Below are positions 26,718-36,011 of a DNA stretch of 60,012 nt, piece after piece. A model generated the notes under the pieces. It did not search any database. It was not told the DNA's origin and saw only the letters and a list, made by a program, of their open reading frames with translations. Source of the DNA: Roseovarius nitratireducens (GTDB lineage: Bacteria > Pseudomonadota > Alphaproteobacteria > Rhodobacterales > Rhodobacteraceae); contig NZ_PDNI01000030.1 of assembly GCF_002925845.1 (NCBI RefSeq), forward strand, positions 5,001-65,012, read 5' to 3'. Positions within the stretch are counted from its first letter, which is position 1. Each line of letters begins with the position of its first letter. Position numbers and translations under genes: made by a program.

Positions 26718-27572
26718 TCACCCCGCCGCCTGCTGAGGGCCGCGCGACGGGACCGTGAGGATCTCCGTGACGGCACCGTCGCGGGTGAACATCGTCTTGC
26801 GATTCCACAAGACGACGACAACAGCGACACCGGCGAGGATCCACGTGTCCCAGGGCTGAGCGTCGGGCCAGAACGGGTTGATCAGTTGCCAGTGGAACAG
26901 CATCGGCCATAGCAAGTTGCCACCGGTGCGGTTGAAAACTGGTGTCACCAGAACAGCCAGCACCACGTTGCCAAGGAAGAAGGGCAGAAAATTCCAACCG
27001 CCGAAGACCGTTCCTGCAAGGTAGAAGGCGGGAAGATGCCAGAAACCCCAGGTGGCACCGATCAGCAAACCGGCCCGAATCGGGGCCATGTGGCGTTGAA
27101 GCAGCGGTTGCAAGACCCCGCGCCATCCGAATTCCTCAATGGGTCCGAGGAACAGCATCATGACCATCACGGCCAGCACCGGCCGCGCGCCTTCTGGCGG
27201 CAGCGGTGCCAGGATCGGGCCACCCTTGATCAGCGATCCCGCGACGAATACTAGCGGCAGACCGAGCAGGATGAACGCCGTCCAACCTGCCGTGCTGCGC
27301 CAGAGCAGAAGCCGCGCCAGGAAGCGCCGGAGCCCCGTAGTGCCACCATGCCAGAGAACCACGACGAACGCGGCAATCGCAGGTGCCCAAGTCGCAAGGA
27401 AGAACAGCGGATGCGCCCCACTGATCTTGCCGAACCACGCTGCGGCGCGCTCGGGCAGAGCGATGTAGAGCCCGATTACCCCCCACGTGATTAGGAACGT
27501 GATCGCAAGGAAAGGGCCTACTGAAAAGGAGGGGATACCCCGAGGCCGCGTGACAGCCGGGTATCCATGCAT
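26718..27572 (-). CDS. CPBP-family intramembrane glutamic endopeptidase
   Basis: 284 residues with about eight hydrophobic segments. The CPBP (formerly abortive-infection/CAAX) signature is present: EEFGWRG (about 145, the catalytic Glu pair and Arg), WGFWHLPAFY (first conserved His, about 180), and FHWQLIN with a second His near 235. Members cleave prenylated or membrane proteins or confer bacteriocin immunity. First gene of the operon and the only integral membrane product; a coupled serine hydrolase follows. Target unknown. Confidence 0.88.
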   Translation of the reverse strand: MHGYPAVTRPRGIPSFSVGPFLAITFLITWGVIGLYIALPERAAAWFGKISGAHPLFFLATWAPAIAAFVVVLWHGGTTGLRRFLARLLLWRSTAGWTAFILLGLPLVFVAGSLIKGGPILAPLPPEGARPVLAVMVMMLFLGPIEEFGWRGVLQPLLQRHMAPIRAGLLIGATWGFWHLPAFYLAGTVFGGWNFLPFFLGNVVLAVLVTPVFNRTGGNLLWPMLFHWQLINPFWPDAQPWDTWILAGVAVVVVLWNRKTMFTRDGAVTEILTVPSRGPQQAAG

Positions 27573-27893
27573 CGGACCTCTCCCTGTCGAACGAGCGTGT
27601 GAAGTTACACCTAGTCGTTAGGCAAATTTCCCGCTGTCTGCGATGATATAGGTCAACCTCGGAAGTCTAAGGGAAACTTGGGCTTCAAGAATTGATCACC
27701 TAGCGCCGACTGATAGACCAGTTCGGAGTAACCGCGTGCCTGCAAATCTGGCGTTGCGTTCTGGAGTTTGGGGTGATCGTGGGTCGACAGAATTGGCTGG
27801 CTCGATCCAATCTATTGCCCCATCCCTCTTTCACAGCCGTCTCTTGAACCTTTGTCCGAGCTGAAACCTCTCACAACGGCACTGGCTTTCCTC
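27573..27893. other. 321-bp non-coding gap
   Basis: Lies between the CPBP operon start and the DUF2177 stop, with both genes on the minus strand. No open frame, RNA gene or repeat stands out. It should contain the CPBP operon promoter near 27573-27700, but no convincing -35/-10 pair was found. Confidence 0.5.
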
Positions 27894-28292
27894 TCAGCCG
27901 ATGGCTCGGGCAGCCATGACCCCGCCCCAGGCCGCCACCGCAGTGAGTGTTGCACCCCAGGCCATGTCGACGGCCACCATCAACGGGTGCCAGTCGCGCA
28001 TCACCGTCCAGCTGGTCAGCTCGTAAGTGCCATAGGCGACAAAGCCCAGTATGGCGCCGTTGACAAACGCCGTTGCAGGCGTTCCGTCGCGCAGCGCCGG
28101 CCAACCCGCGAACCAGACGACGCCCCCCATATAGACGAGGTAGAAAAGTGCGGCCGGGAGGAGACGTATCCCCTCGCGAAGCGTCTCTGCCAAGTGCTGC
28201 GCGAAGATCGGCCTGATGACTTTCGATAGCATGACGGCGTCAGCGACAAGGAATATCAAGCCGGTGACTACCACGAGGGCGAGTAGGGACAT
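27894..28292 (-). CDS. DUF2177-family membrane protein
   Basis: 132 residues from the ATG at 28292, which has AGGAG about 9 bases upstream; the longer frame to 28415 is not needed. Four hydrophobic segments. Family features are FLVADAVMLS near the N-terminus, FYLVYMGGVVWFA, NGAILGFVAYGTYELTSWTV and DMAWGATLTAVAAWG. Function unknown. Inner membrane. Stands alone between the pirin gene and the CPBP operon. Confidence 0.85.
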   Translation of the reverse strand: MSLLALVVVTGLIFLVADAVMLSKVIRPIFAQHLAETLREGIRLLPAALFYLVYMGGVVWFAGWPALRDGTPATAFVNGAILGFVAYGTYELTSWTVMRDWHPLMVAVDMAWGATLTAVAAWGGVMAARAIG

Positions 28293-28447
28293 GCGTTTCT
28301 CCTCTGCTCCCGTTGAGATAGCCTGGTGCGGCTGTTCATCTACGCATGGGGAGTCCAACGCCGCAGATTGTCTTGCCCGTGTATGGTCAGTTCGCTTTGA
28401 AATTGGTCGCAGCAACGTATTCTCATATGCTCGTTAAACTGTTCGCC

Positions 28448-28512
28448 AGGACTTCGCTTGCCCATCGGGATCCGCCGCGATGCGTCTTCCTAAAAGGCGA
28501 GCCATTTCTATC
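28448..28512 (+). repeat. Dispersed 65-bp imperfect repeat, copy 2
   Basis: Partner of 15417-15481. The forward frame reads RTSLAHRDPPRCVFLKGEPF and is followed at 28516-28525 and 28579-28588 by an inverted pair GGTGCGCCAA / TTGGCGCACC. Confidence 0.65.
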
Positions 28513-28641
28513 GCAGGTGCGCCAATTACGTTGCCCAAGCGGTGCCTCGCATACGTGATGGCTTTTGCTCTTGGCAAGTTGGCGCACCATGACCTCGCGA
28601 AAGGGGGCGGGGATGATCCCCGCCCGTGATATTGATGCCCT

Positions 28642-29499
28642 CTACAAGCTACCGAATGCACCCGCACGGAATTCGGCAATGGCGTGACGGATTTCGGCCT
28701 CGGTGTTCATCACGAACGGGCCATAAGCCGCTACGGGTTCGTTGATGGGCGCGCCCGAGAGCAGCAGCACTTTCGCCCCCGTCTCGGCCGCGACCGAAAA
28801 CGTCCCCTCGCCCTCCAGGCGGGCGACGGCGGGGCCGGTGATTGGCGCTCCGTCGTTGATCGCGACCGCCCCGCTCAGCACTACCACGTTCACATCCTGC
28901 CCGTCGGGGGGGGCCAGGTCAGCCCGCTTGCCCGCATTGAGGCGCAGGTCCCAGACCTCCATCGGCGTGAATGTCCGCGCCGGGCCCACATGCCCATCGA
29001 AGGTGCCCGCGATCACCCGAAGACGCCCGGCACCTTCGTCCAGATCGACCGCCGGGATCTGCGCATCCGTGATCGCCTGATAGCCCGGCGGGGCCGATTT
29101 GTCCCTTGCTGGCAGGTTGACCCAGAGCTGCACCATCTCGAACGGGCCGCCGCGCGCGGTGAAGTCGTGGCTGTGGAACTCCTTGTGCAGGATGCCATCG
29201 CCTGCGGTCATCCACTGCACATCCCCTTCGCGGATCACGCCGCCCTTGCCGGTCGAGTCGCCGTGCTCGACCTCGCCCTGATAGACGATGGTGACGGTCT
29301 CGAACCCCTTGTGAGGGTGCACATCGACGCCCCTCGGCCGTGACGCCGGCTCGAAGTGATGCGGACCGGCATAGTCCAGCATCAGGAACGGATCGTGGCT
29401 GTTTTCGCCGCTCATGTGTGAAAACAGCGACCGCACCGGAAAACCGTCTCCGACCCAATGGCCCGACGCGGCAGTGCTCATGGAACTCACATGTCTCAT
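28642..29499 (-). CDS. Pirin-family bicupin protein
   Basis: 285 residues from the ATG at 29499, with GGGAG 8 bases upstream; the frame is open far beyond but only antisense-like. The N-terminal cupin carries GVDVHPHKGFETVTIVYQGE (metal-binding His pair, about 60-75) and GDGILHKEFHS (His and Glu, about 100), the pirin iron site. The second cupin (about 180-280) lacks metal ligands. Pirins act as iron-dependent redox sensors or quercetin 2,3-dioxygenases. Divergent from a LysR gene 196 bp away, which probably regulates it. Confidence 0.92.
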   Translation of the reverse strand: MRHVSSMSTAASGHWVGDGFPVRSLFSHMSGENSHDPFLMLDYAGPHHFEPASRPRGVDVHPHKGFETVTIVYQGEVEHGDSTGKGGVIREGDVQWMTAGDGILHKEFHSHDFTARGGPFEMVQLWVNLPARDKSAPPGYQAITDAQIPAVDLDEGAGRLRVIAGTFDGHVGPARTFTPMEVWDLRLNAGKRADLAPPDGQDVNVVVLSGAVAINDGAPITGPAVARLEGEGTFSVAAETGAKVLLLSGAPINEPVAAYGPFVMNTEAEIRHAIAEFRAGAFGSL

Positions 29500-29695
29500 T
29501 TCGGATTCTCCCACTCGTGCGGTCTTGCCGCGTTCGAGGGTCAACTGTGCACCGCTCCGGAGCCGATCAATGGTCTTGCCGTTCTGTTTTCGAGAACGCG
29601 GGCTTCTTCTGGCTGGCGTTCCCTTGAGATCACGACTTTGCCACGCGCCACGCTCGCAAATTGCGCCGGACCAATCCTTGCCGTAATCAATTGGA

Positions 29696-30595
29696 ATGCG
29701 CTGGACGATCAACGAGATCGAGACCTTTCTCGCGGTCATCGACGCGGGCTCCATCTCGGGGGCCGCGATTCGCGCGGATGTCTCGAAATCCGTGATCAGC
29801 AAGCGGATCAGCGACTTCGAGGCGGCGCTCGGAACGGCTCTATTCACACGCCATGCCGGGCGCATCACGCCGACGGATGCGGCACTGACACTTGCAGAGC
29901 GTCTGCGTCCAGCGCTGGCGCAGTTGGTTAACACGACTGAGGCCGCCGCGTCCGGTGGCATGGAACTGCGCGGCCGCCTGAGCGTATCGGCACCCATGAG
30001 CTTCGGCATCCATCACCTCGGCCCGATCATCGCCGGTTTCGCGCGGGCACATCCCGGTCTGGAGATGGTTCTCGACTATGACGACGCCATGATCGATCTC
30101 GCGCGCAAGGGACACGATGTCGGCATCCGGCTGGGAGAGATGTCCGACAGCACGCTCCTGTCGCGCAAGCTCTGCGAGGATCGGCGCGCCATCGTGGCCA
30201 GCCCCGATTACCTTGCGCGTCATGGTCCGCTGACCGAGCCGGGCCATCTGTCGGAGCATGCCACCATCAGCTATCTGAACCGGCGCATCGGCGATATCTG
30301 GCGGTTCGATCCGCCTGCCCGGCCTCCTACGCCTTCGCACCTCGTCACCAATAACGGGGAGGCCATGCGCGACATGGTCTGCGCCGGGCTCGGCATCGCG
30401 CTCCTGCCAATGTTCATCGTGCACCGCGATCTCGAAGAGGGCCGTCTGGTCCAGGTTCTGCCGGATCTGCGGCCGCATGCCCTGCCCATTCATGTCGTCT
30501 GGCCGCCGGTCAGGCCAATGCCGCGAAAGCTCCGCCTCTTCATCGACCACCTCGTGGAGCATCTTGGCGACACGCCCCCTTGGCTGCGATCCTAG
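29696..30595 (+). CDS. LysR-family transcriptional regulator
   Basis: 299 residues. Residues 1-60 are the LysR winged HTH (INEIETFLAVIDAGSISGAA, then SVISKRISDFEAALGTALF). Residues 90-290 are the periplasmic-binding-like effector domain of the CrgA/DsdC type (SVSAPMSFG, DYDDAMIDLARKGHDVGIRL). Sits between the divergent pirin gene and the downstream isochorismatase gene on the same strand. LysR-pirin pairs of this layout are common, with the regulator activating or repressing pirin. Effector not known. Confidence 0.92.
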   Translation: MRWTINEIETFLAVIDAGSISGAAIRADVSKSVISKRISDFEAALGTALFTRHAGRITPTDAALTLAERLRPALAQLVNTTEAAASGGMELRGRLSVSAPMSFGIHHLGPIIAGFARAHPGLEMVLDYDDAMIDLARKGHDVGIRLGEMSDSTLLSRKLCEDRRAIVASPDYLARHGPLTEPGHLSEHATISYLNRRIGDIWRFDPPARPPTPSHLVTNNGEAMRDMVCAGLGIALLPMFIVHRDLEEGRLVQVLPDLRPHALPIHVVWPPVRPMPRKLRLFIDHLVEHLGDTPPWLRS

Positions 30596-30802
30596 GGCCG
30601 GTTTCCGTCCGCTGCCCTTCTCCGCCCGTTCTCGAATCGTGAACCCGACATTCGCACGGCGCCCGATGGCGGCGAACAGCACGCCCGGTATGCTGTGCGC
30701 GTTGCGCTTCGTTTCGTCCAGCCACATCCGGGCAGCCAAGCCGCGCAGCGCCAGAACGCTCCGAGGCCGCCATGCCGGCCGCCAGACCAGAAGGAAACGC
30801 GA

Positions 30803-31411
30803 ATGTCATTTACTTACAAGCGCCTGAACAAGGACGACGCGGCGGTCCTGCTCGTCGATCATCAGGCCGGGCTGCTCTCCCTGGTCCGCGATATCGACCC
30901 GGACAAGTTCAAGAACAACGTTCTGGCCCTTGCCGACGCGGCCAGCTATTTCGGCCTGCCGACCATCCTGACGACGAGTTTCGAGGATGGGCCGAACGGC
31001 CCCATCGTGCCCGAGCTCAAGGAGACGTTCCCCGACGCTCCATTCATCGCGCGGCCCGGACAAATCAACGCTTGGGACAACGAAGACTTCGTGGCCACGG
31101 GGAAGAAGCAGTTGATCGTCGCCGGGGTGGTGACGGAGGTCTGCGTCGCCTTCCCCGTGCTCTCCGCCATCGAGGAGGGCTACGAGGTATTCGTGATCAC
31201 CGACGCCTCGGGCACGTTCAACCCGATGACCCGGGACGCGGCCTGGGACCGGATGTCGGCAGCGGGCGCGCAGCTCATGACGTGGTTCGGCGCCGCATGC
31301 GAGCTGCACCGCGACTGGCGCAACGATATCGAAGGGCTGGGCGAGCTCTTCTCGAACCACATTCCCGACTACAGGAACCTGTTTTCCAGCTACCTTGTCA
31401 GGCGCAGCTGA
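30803..31411 (+). CDS. Isochorismatase-family cysteine hydrolase (YcaC-like)
   Basis: 202 residues from the ATG at 30803, with AAGGA upstream; the frame is open back to 30695 without a better start. The catalytic triad is visible: Asp in LLVDHQAGLL (about 18), a Lys in the central region, and Cys in GVVTEVCVAFPV (about 115). YcaC-like enzymes form octamers and hydrolyse small amides or isochorismate-like substrates; the true substrate is unclear. 207 bp after the LysR gene on the same strand. Confidence 0.9.
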   Translation: MSFTYKRLNKDDAAVLLVDHQAGLLSLVRDIDPDKFKNNVLALADAASYFGLPTILTTSFEDGPNGPIVPELKETFPDAPFIARPGQINAWDNEDFVATGKKQLIVAGVVTEVCVAFPVLSAIEEGYEVFVITDASGTFNPMTRDAAWDRMSAAGAQLMTWFGAACELHRDWRNDIEGLGELFSNHIPDYRNLFSSYLVRRS

Positions 31412-32207
31412 ACGCGATCAAGCTGTGTGGCATGTCTTGGACAATGGCAGTGATCATGGCGATCTGCTCATGGTCGCTCGCCATTCGTTGCGCGAGAACC
31501 TGTCATCTGGAAATCGGGTTCGGAAGGCATGTGCACCGTTCAGTATCTACGACATTGAGGATCCCGAGGATGTAAGTCACGCGCCCGTCTCAGTGGTATA
31601 CGATGTGAGCATTTCGGCAGACAGTCTTTGGCTGCATAGTCATGGTATAGGAGGTTCCGGGAACACGACGTCGGTGGCACCAGAAGGCATCCCCGAATCA
31701 CGATTTCGATTTTCCCAGGTGTACGGGCCTTCATTCGAAATTGGTGAGGTCGATGATCGCGCGACCAATAACGGTGATGGCGACGAGATGATATTCGGGG
31801 ACGGCACGTTCACCTACATGGTGGAGACAGGTGAAGACGCGACCAACAGGGCGGAGTGGAACATCGACTGGGCTGCGACTGTGACTGAAGCTGGCGACGA
31901 CAGCGTGGATGATTTCGAATTCAAGTTCTATGTGGATATTGACCCCACGATAGAAGAGGAGTTCATCGATCTCTCTGAGAGCGGGACAGAGTATTACGAT
32001 GGAACGTTCGGAACTGTATTGGACTGGAACGAAACCGACTTGCAGAACTCATGGAACAACGGCTTTTTCGGTCCAGAGCTTTTTGATCCGGATACCGAAG
32101 GTCAGTACGCCGCTAAACTCGAAGCCTATGATGACGGGGAGCTGATCGCAGAGCAGACTATTTATGTCGAAACGATGGGCTTTACTCCGCCAGAAGACTT
32201 CATTTGA
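31395..32207 (+). CDS. Unrecognised acidic protein, 5' end uncertain
   Basis: 270 codons with a start overlapping the isochorismatase gene that is probably not real. From about codon 50 onward the product is strongly acidic and Tyr/Trp rich (for example VDDFEFKFYVDIDPT, FDPDTEGQYAAKLEAYDDGE), without Cys, like a secreted beta-sandwich or halophilic surface protein. The DNA is visibly less GC-rich than its neighbours, pointing to recent transfer. An AGGAGG occurs internally near 31650 but no start codon follows in frame. May be the 3' part of a longer lost gene. A hairpin follows the stop. Confidence 0.45.
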   Translation: MSGAAERDQAVWHVLDNGSDHGDLLMVARHSLRENLSSGNRVRKACAPFSIYDIEDPEDVSHAPVSVVYDVSISADSLWLHSHGIGGSGNTTSVAPEGIPESRFRFSQVYGPSFEIGEVDDRATNNGDGDEMIFGDGTFTYMVETGEDATNRAEWNIDWAATVTEAGDDSVDDFEFKFYVDIDPTIEEEFIDLSESGTEYYDGTFGTVLDWNETDLQNSWNNGFFGPELFDPDTEGQYAAKLEAYDDGELIAEQTIYVETMGFTPPEDFI

Positions 32208-32215
32208 TATCTCGC

Positions 32216-32235
32216 ACCAACATCCCGGTGTTGGT
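32216..32235 (+). terminator. Hairpin after the acidic protein gene
   Basis: ACCAACA / TGTTGGT arms with a TCCCGG loop, starting 9 bp after the stop at 32207. No T-run follows on the plus strand (AAGATAAAAT), so terminator activity is uncertain. Confidence 0.45.
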
Positions 32236-32267
32236 AAGATAAAATAAGGTGCGTCGCCTTTTCGCAG

Positions 32268-32366
32268 GTGAGCTTGGTAACCACGCCGTACTCCGGTGAG
32301 CACTGGGTGGAACAGTGGACCATGTTCTACTGGGCGTGGGGGCTTAACGGTCCATCTCGGCCGTGA
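32268..32366 (+). pseudogene. Possible scrap of a BCCT-family (betaine/choline) transporter
   Basis: A 33-codon forward frame reads HWVEQWTMFYWAWGLNG, close to the WTxFYWxWWxxW signature of BCCT transporters. Nothing of the protein is recognisable on either side. Ends at the start of nhaA. Short match, so tentative. Confidence 0.35.
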
Positions 32367-32383
32367 TGAAGGTGAAACCTGAA

Positions 32384-33721
32384 ATGGAAGATCAAGGCAG
32401 TTCGGATCTTCCACACGAAATTACCGATCGCATCACCAGGCCCTTTGCACGGTTGCTCAAGATTAAGGCCGCCACTGGTGGCCTGTTGTTCGTTGCAGCA
32501 TTTGCTGCCCTGATCTTGTCTAACTCGCCGTGGTCCGTGCCTTTCCTCGCGTTCTGGGAGACACCGATCGGGCTCCACTTTGGTTCGGTGGATTTTACCC
32601 GTTCGCTACGGTTCTGGATCAACGACGGCTTGATGACGCTCTTCTTCTTTCTGGTGTCCCTGGAACTAAAGCGGGCGCTTATTCTGGGTGAGTTGCGGAG
32701 CCTGCGCCTGGCAGCACTTCCATTATTTGGAGCTCTTGGCGGCATGCTCGTTCCCGCAAGCCTCTATCTTGTGCTCATGCACGGCCAGCCTGGAAGCAAT
32801 GGCTGGGGAACCGTGATGGCCACGGATACGGCGTTCGTCATAGGATGCCTCGCGCTGCTTGGCGGCCGTATTCCGCCGAGCCTCCGCCTGTTTCTCTTGT
32901 CTTTGGCCATCTTTGATGACGTGGGAGCGATCTTGGTTGTTGCCGTCATCGGCTATGAAAATTCCCTGAACTGGACGGCGCTTGCTTTTGCGTCTCTCGG
33001 CCTCGCCGCCGTCGTAGGGGCCAGAGGCTTGGGAATCAGAAGCGCCCCGATCTATTTCGTGCTTGGGGGGGTAATCTGGTTCTGCTTTGACGCATCGGGG
33101 ATTCATCCGACGCTCGCTGGCGTTATTCTGGGCCTGATGACGTCGACGCACGGATGGGTCAGCGATCAACGACTGCGTTCTATTCTTGGACGTGTCCTGT
33201 CCTATCCGAAGGGCGACCATTGGAGTGGAGACACGACTGATCGCGACGACCTTAGGCGAGCGCGCATTGCGGCAACGGAAGCTCTCTCTCCCGAAGAACG
33301 GCTGGAGATAGCGCTTCACCCTTGGGTGGGTTTTGTTGTTATGCCGCTCTTCGCGCTGGCTAATGCCGGGGTCATGATTTCCGGTGCCGACCTCGTCCAG
33401 CCTGTCTCCGTGGCGATTATGGCAGGTCTTGTTATCGGCAAGCCGGGCGGCGTTCTAATCTTCAGTTGGGTCGCTGTGCGCCTTGGTCTCGCAATTCGGG
33501 CAACGAGTTTAAGTTGGCCCCTCCTGATCGCTGGCGCTCTCCTGACCGGCATCGGCTTCACCATGTCGCTGCTCATTGCCAGTCTGGTCTACGACCCGAT
33601 AACGCTCAGTGCGGCCAAGCTCGGGATTTTCACCGGCTCCGTTTTTTCCACCGCAGCCGGGCTTTTGATGTTGCTCTGGCTGACGTCCGGGAAACGAACT
33701 GTTCGAGACACGGCACGTTAA
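32384..33721 (+). CDS. nhaA: Na+/H+ antiporter NhaA
   Basis: 445 residues if started at the ATG 32384 (AAGG about 9 bases upstream); GTG 32363 and ATG 32366 are in-frame alternatives. Eleven to twelve hydrophobic segments. The ion-binding Asp pair is present in LAIFDDVGAILVVA (about 163-165) and VMATDTAFVIGCLAL (about 133) is conserved. A loop of about 30 residues (GDHWSGDTTDRDDL) near 285 sits between helices. Exports Na+ or Li+ in exchange for protons at alkaline pH. The TMSLLIASL segment in the last helices is typical. Monocistronic. Confidence 0.95.
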   Translation: MEDQGSSDLPHEITDRITRPFARLLKIKAATGGLLFVAAFAALILSNSPWSVPFLAFWETPIGLHFGSVDFTRSLRFWINDGLMTLFFFLVSLELKRALILGELRSLRLAALPLFGALGGMLVPASLYLVLMHGQPGSNGWGTVMATDTAFVIGCLALLGGRIPPSLRLFLLSLAIFDDVGAILVVAVIGYENSLNWTALAFASLGLAAVVGARGLGIRSAPIYFVLGGVIWFCFDASGIHPTLAGVILGLMTSTHGWVSDQRLRSILGRVLSYPKGDHWSGDTTDRDDLRRARIAATEALSPEERLEIALHPWVGFVVMPLFALANAGVMISGADLVQPVSVAIMAGLVIGKPGGVLIFSWVAVRLGLAIRATSLSWPLLIAGALLTGIGFTMSLLIASLVYDPITLSAAKLGIFTGSVFSTAAGLLMLLWLTSGKRTVRDTAR

Positions 33722-33925
33722 ACTCGAGGGCTGGGTCGATGGCTTTCACGGATCAGGTCGCGCGACCAGACAGGACAAGGGGCGGTGCTGTGAGTGGTCC
33801 GAGCCCGAACCTTCTACCGCCCTTGGCGAAAGTTTTCCGGCTTCGATCAGGGTGACAGGCTGCGGGCCTATTGGTTTCATCAGATGTGTGTAACGGGGGC
33901 GTTCGCCGAGCATAACTTCGCCCTT

Positions 33926-35881
33926 TCAAACGTCCAACTCCTCCACAAACCGCGCATTCTCAGAGATATACTGGAACCGCAGTTCCGGCTTCTTCCCCAT
34001 CAGACGCTCCACGAGGTCGCTGGTCTGGCCCGGTTCGTCCTCGTCTATTGTGACGCGGATGAGCTTGCGGGTGGCCGGGTCCATCGTCGTTTCCTTCAAA
34101 TCCTTGGCGTCCATCTCGCCCAGACCCTTGAAGCGCGAGACGTCGATCTTGCCCTTGCCGCCGAGACCCTTTTCCAGCCAGGCATCGCGCTCGGCCTCGT
34201 CGAGGCAGTAGACCCGTTTCGCCCCCTGCGTCAGCCGGTAGAGCGGCGGGCAGGCGAGGTAGAGATGCCCCGCATCGATCATCGGACGCATCTGGGTGAA
34301 GAAGAAGGTCATGAGAAGCGAGGCGATATGCGCACCGTCCACGTCGGCGTCGGTCATGATGATGATCTTGTCATAGCGCAGGTCGTCGAGGTTGAATTTC
34401 GTACCGAGCCCAGCGCCGAGCGCCTGGGTCAGGTCGTTGATTTCCTGATTGCTGCCGAGTTTCGAGCTTGCTGCGCCCAGCACGTTCAATATCTTTCCCC
34501 TGAGCGGCAGGAGCGCCTGTGTCTTGCGGTCGCGCCCCATCTTGGCCGAGCCACCCGCGCTGTCGCCCTCGACGATGAACAGTTCCGTGCCGTCGCGTGC
34601 ATTCGACGTGCAATCCACGAGCTTGCCCGGCAGGCGCAGCTTCTTGGTCGCCGTCTTGCGCGCGGTCTCCTTCTCCTGTCGCCGGCGCAGCCGTTCCTCG
34701 GCCCTGAGCACGAGGAAATCGAGGATCGCGCCCGCGGATTTCGTATCGGCCGCCAGCCAGTTGTCGAAGTGGTCGCGCACCGCGCCCTCGATCATGCGCT
34801 GCGCGTCGACCGTGGCCAGCCGGTCCTTGGTCTGGCCGACGAATTCCGGCTCGCGGATGAAGCACGAGACCAGCGCGCAGCCCCCCGAGACCAGGTCCTC
34901 GCGGGTGATCTGCGCGGCCTTGCGGTTGTTCGCGAGTTCCCCGTAGGCCTTGATCCCCTTGAGGATCGCGGCCCAGAACCCGGCCTCGTGGGTGCCGCCC
35001 TCGGGCGTGGGAACGGTGTTGCAATAGGACTGGATGAAGCCGTCGCGCGCCGGCGTCCAGTTGATTGCCCATTCCACCTTGCCCGGCACGCCATACTTGT
35101 CGGCGAACTCCACCGTTCCGGCAAACGGGCGCTCGGCATAGGTGGTGGCGCCGGCCAACGTCTCGCCAAGGTAATCGGCGAGGCCACCGGGAAACTTGAA
35201 GGTCGCCTCCTGCGGCGTCTCGCCATCGGCGATGGCGGTCTTCCAGCGGATTTCCACGCCCGAGAAGAGATAGGCCTTGGAGCGTGCCATCTTGAAGAGC
35301 CGGGCGGGCTTCAGGCTGAGCGAGCCGAAAATCTCGGGATCGGGGTGAAAGGTGACGGAAGTGCCGCGCCGGTTCGGCGCTGCGCCCACCTTTTCCAGCG
35401 GTCCCTGCGGCAGCCCGCGCGAAAACTCCATGCGGTAAAGCTCGCGGTTGCGGGCGACTTCGACGCTGAGGTGATCGGAAAGGGCATTCACCACCGAGGA
35501 GCCGACGCCATGCAGCCCGCCCGAGGTCTGGTAGCTGTCGCCCGAAAACTTGCCGCCCGCGTTGAGCGTGCAGAAGATGATTTCCAGCGCGGTCTTGCTC
35601 GGGTCCTTGGGGTGGGGATCAATCGGGATGCCGCGCCCGTTGTCGCGCACGCTGACATGGCCGTTCTCGTGCAGTTCCACCTCGATCCAGGTGGCGTGCC
35701 CCGCCACCGCCTCGTCCATCGAGTTGTCGACGATCTCGGCCACCATGTGATGCAGCGCGCGATCATCCTTGCCGCCGATATACATGCCCGGGCGCAGGCG
35801 GACATGCTCCATATCCTCCAGAACCTGGATGGAAGAGGCGTCATAATCGGATTTCGGGGTGGGCGAGAGAAGATCGTTCAT
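33926..35881 (-). CDS. parE: DNA topoisomerase IV subunit B
   Basis: 651 residues from the ATG at 35881 (MNDLLSPTPKSDYDASS); a longer frame upstream is unsupported. GHKL ATPase motifs: EIVDNSMDEA (about 60), RDNGRGIPIDPHP (about 85), GGLHGVGSSVVNAL (about 125). The TOPRIM domain has FIVEGDSAGGSAK (about 440) and MTDADVDGAHI (about 520), and the C-terminus carries the RFKGLGEM motif. Decatenates daughter chromosomes with ParC. A conserved core gene that probably marks the end of the accessory stretch. Confidence 0.95.
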   Translation of the reverse strand: MNDLLSPTPKSDYDASSIQVLEDMEHVRLRPGMYIGGKDDRALHHMVAEIVDNSMDEAVAGHATWIEVELHENGHVSVRDNGRGIPIDPHPKDPSKTALEIIFCTLNAGGKFSGDSYQTSGGLHGVGSSVVNALSDHLSVEVARNRELYRMEFSRGLPQGPLEKVGAAPNRRGTSVTFHPDPEIFGSLSLKPARLFKMARSKAYLFSGVEIRWKTAIADGETPQEATFKFPGGLADYLGETLAGATTYAERPFAGTVEFADKYGVPGKVEWAINWTPARDGFIQSYCNTVPTPEGGTHEAGFWAAILKGIKAYGELANNRKAAQITREDLVSGGCALVSCFIREPEFVGQTKDRLATVDAQRMIEGAVRDHFDNWLAADTKSAGAILDFLVLRAEERLRRRQEKETARKTATKKLRLPGKLVDCTSNARDGTELFIVEGDSAGGSAKMGRDRKTQALLPLRGKILNVLGAASSKLGSNQEINDLTQALGAGLGTKFNLDDLRYDKIIIMTDADVDGAHIASLLMTFFFTQMRPMIDAGHLYLACPPLYRLTQGAKRVYCLDEAERDAWLEKGLGGKGKIDVSRFKGLGEMDAKDLKETTMDPATRKLIRVTIDEDEPGQTSDLVERLMGKKPELRFQYISENARFVEELDV

Positions 35882-36011
35882 GCCGCTGCTCTTTGTTTTA
35901 TGGGTTGGGCGGCAGTATGGCAGAGCGCGCGGGGCGGGGGAAGTGGCCGTGGATGGTGCCACAAGGAACCGGCCCGTGGTTCACCACGGGCCGTTGGCGC
36001 AATGCTTCGCC

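Noticed and set aside
26713-27126. N-terminal extension of the serine hydrolase
   Set aside because: Overlaps the CPBP protease in another frame; the signal peptide starts at 26712.
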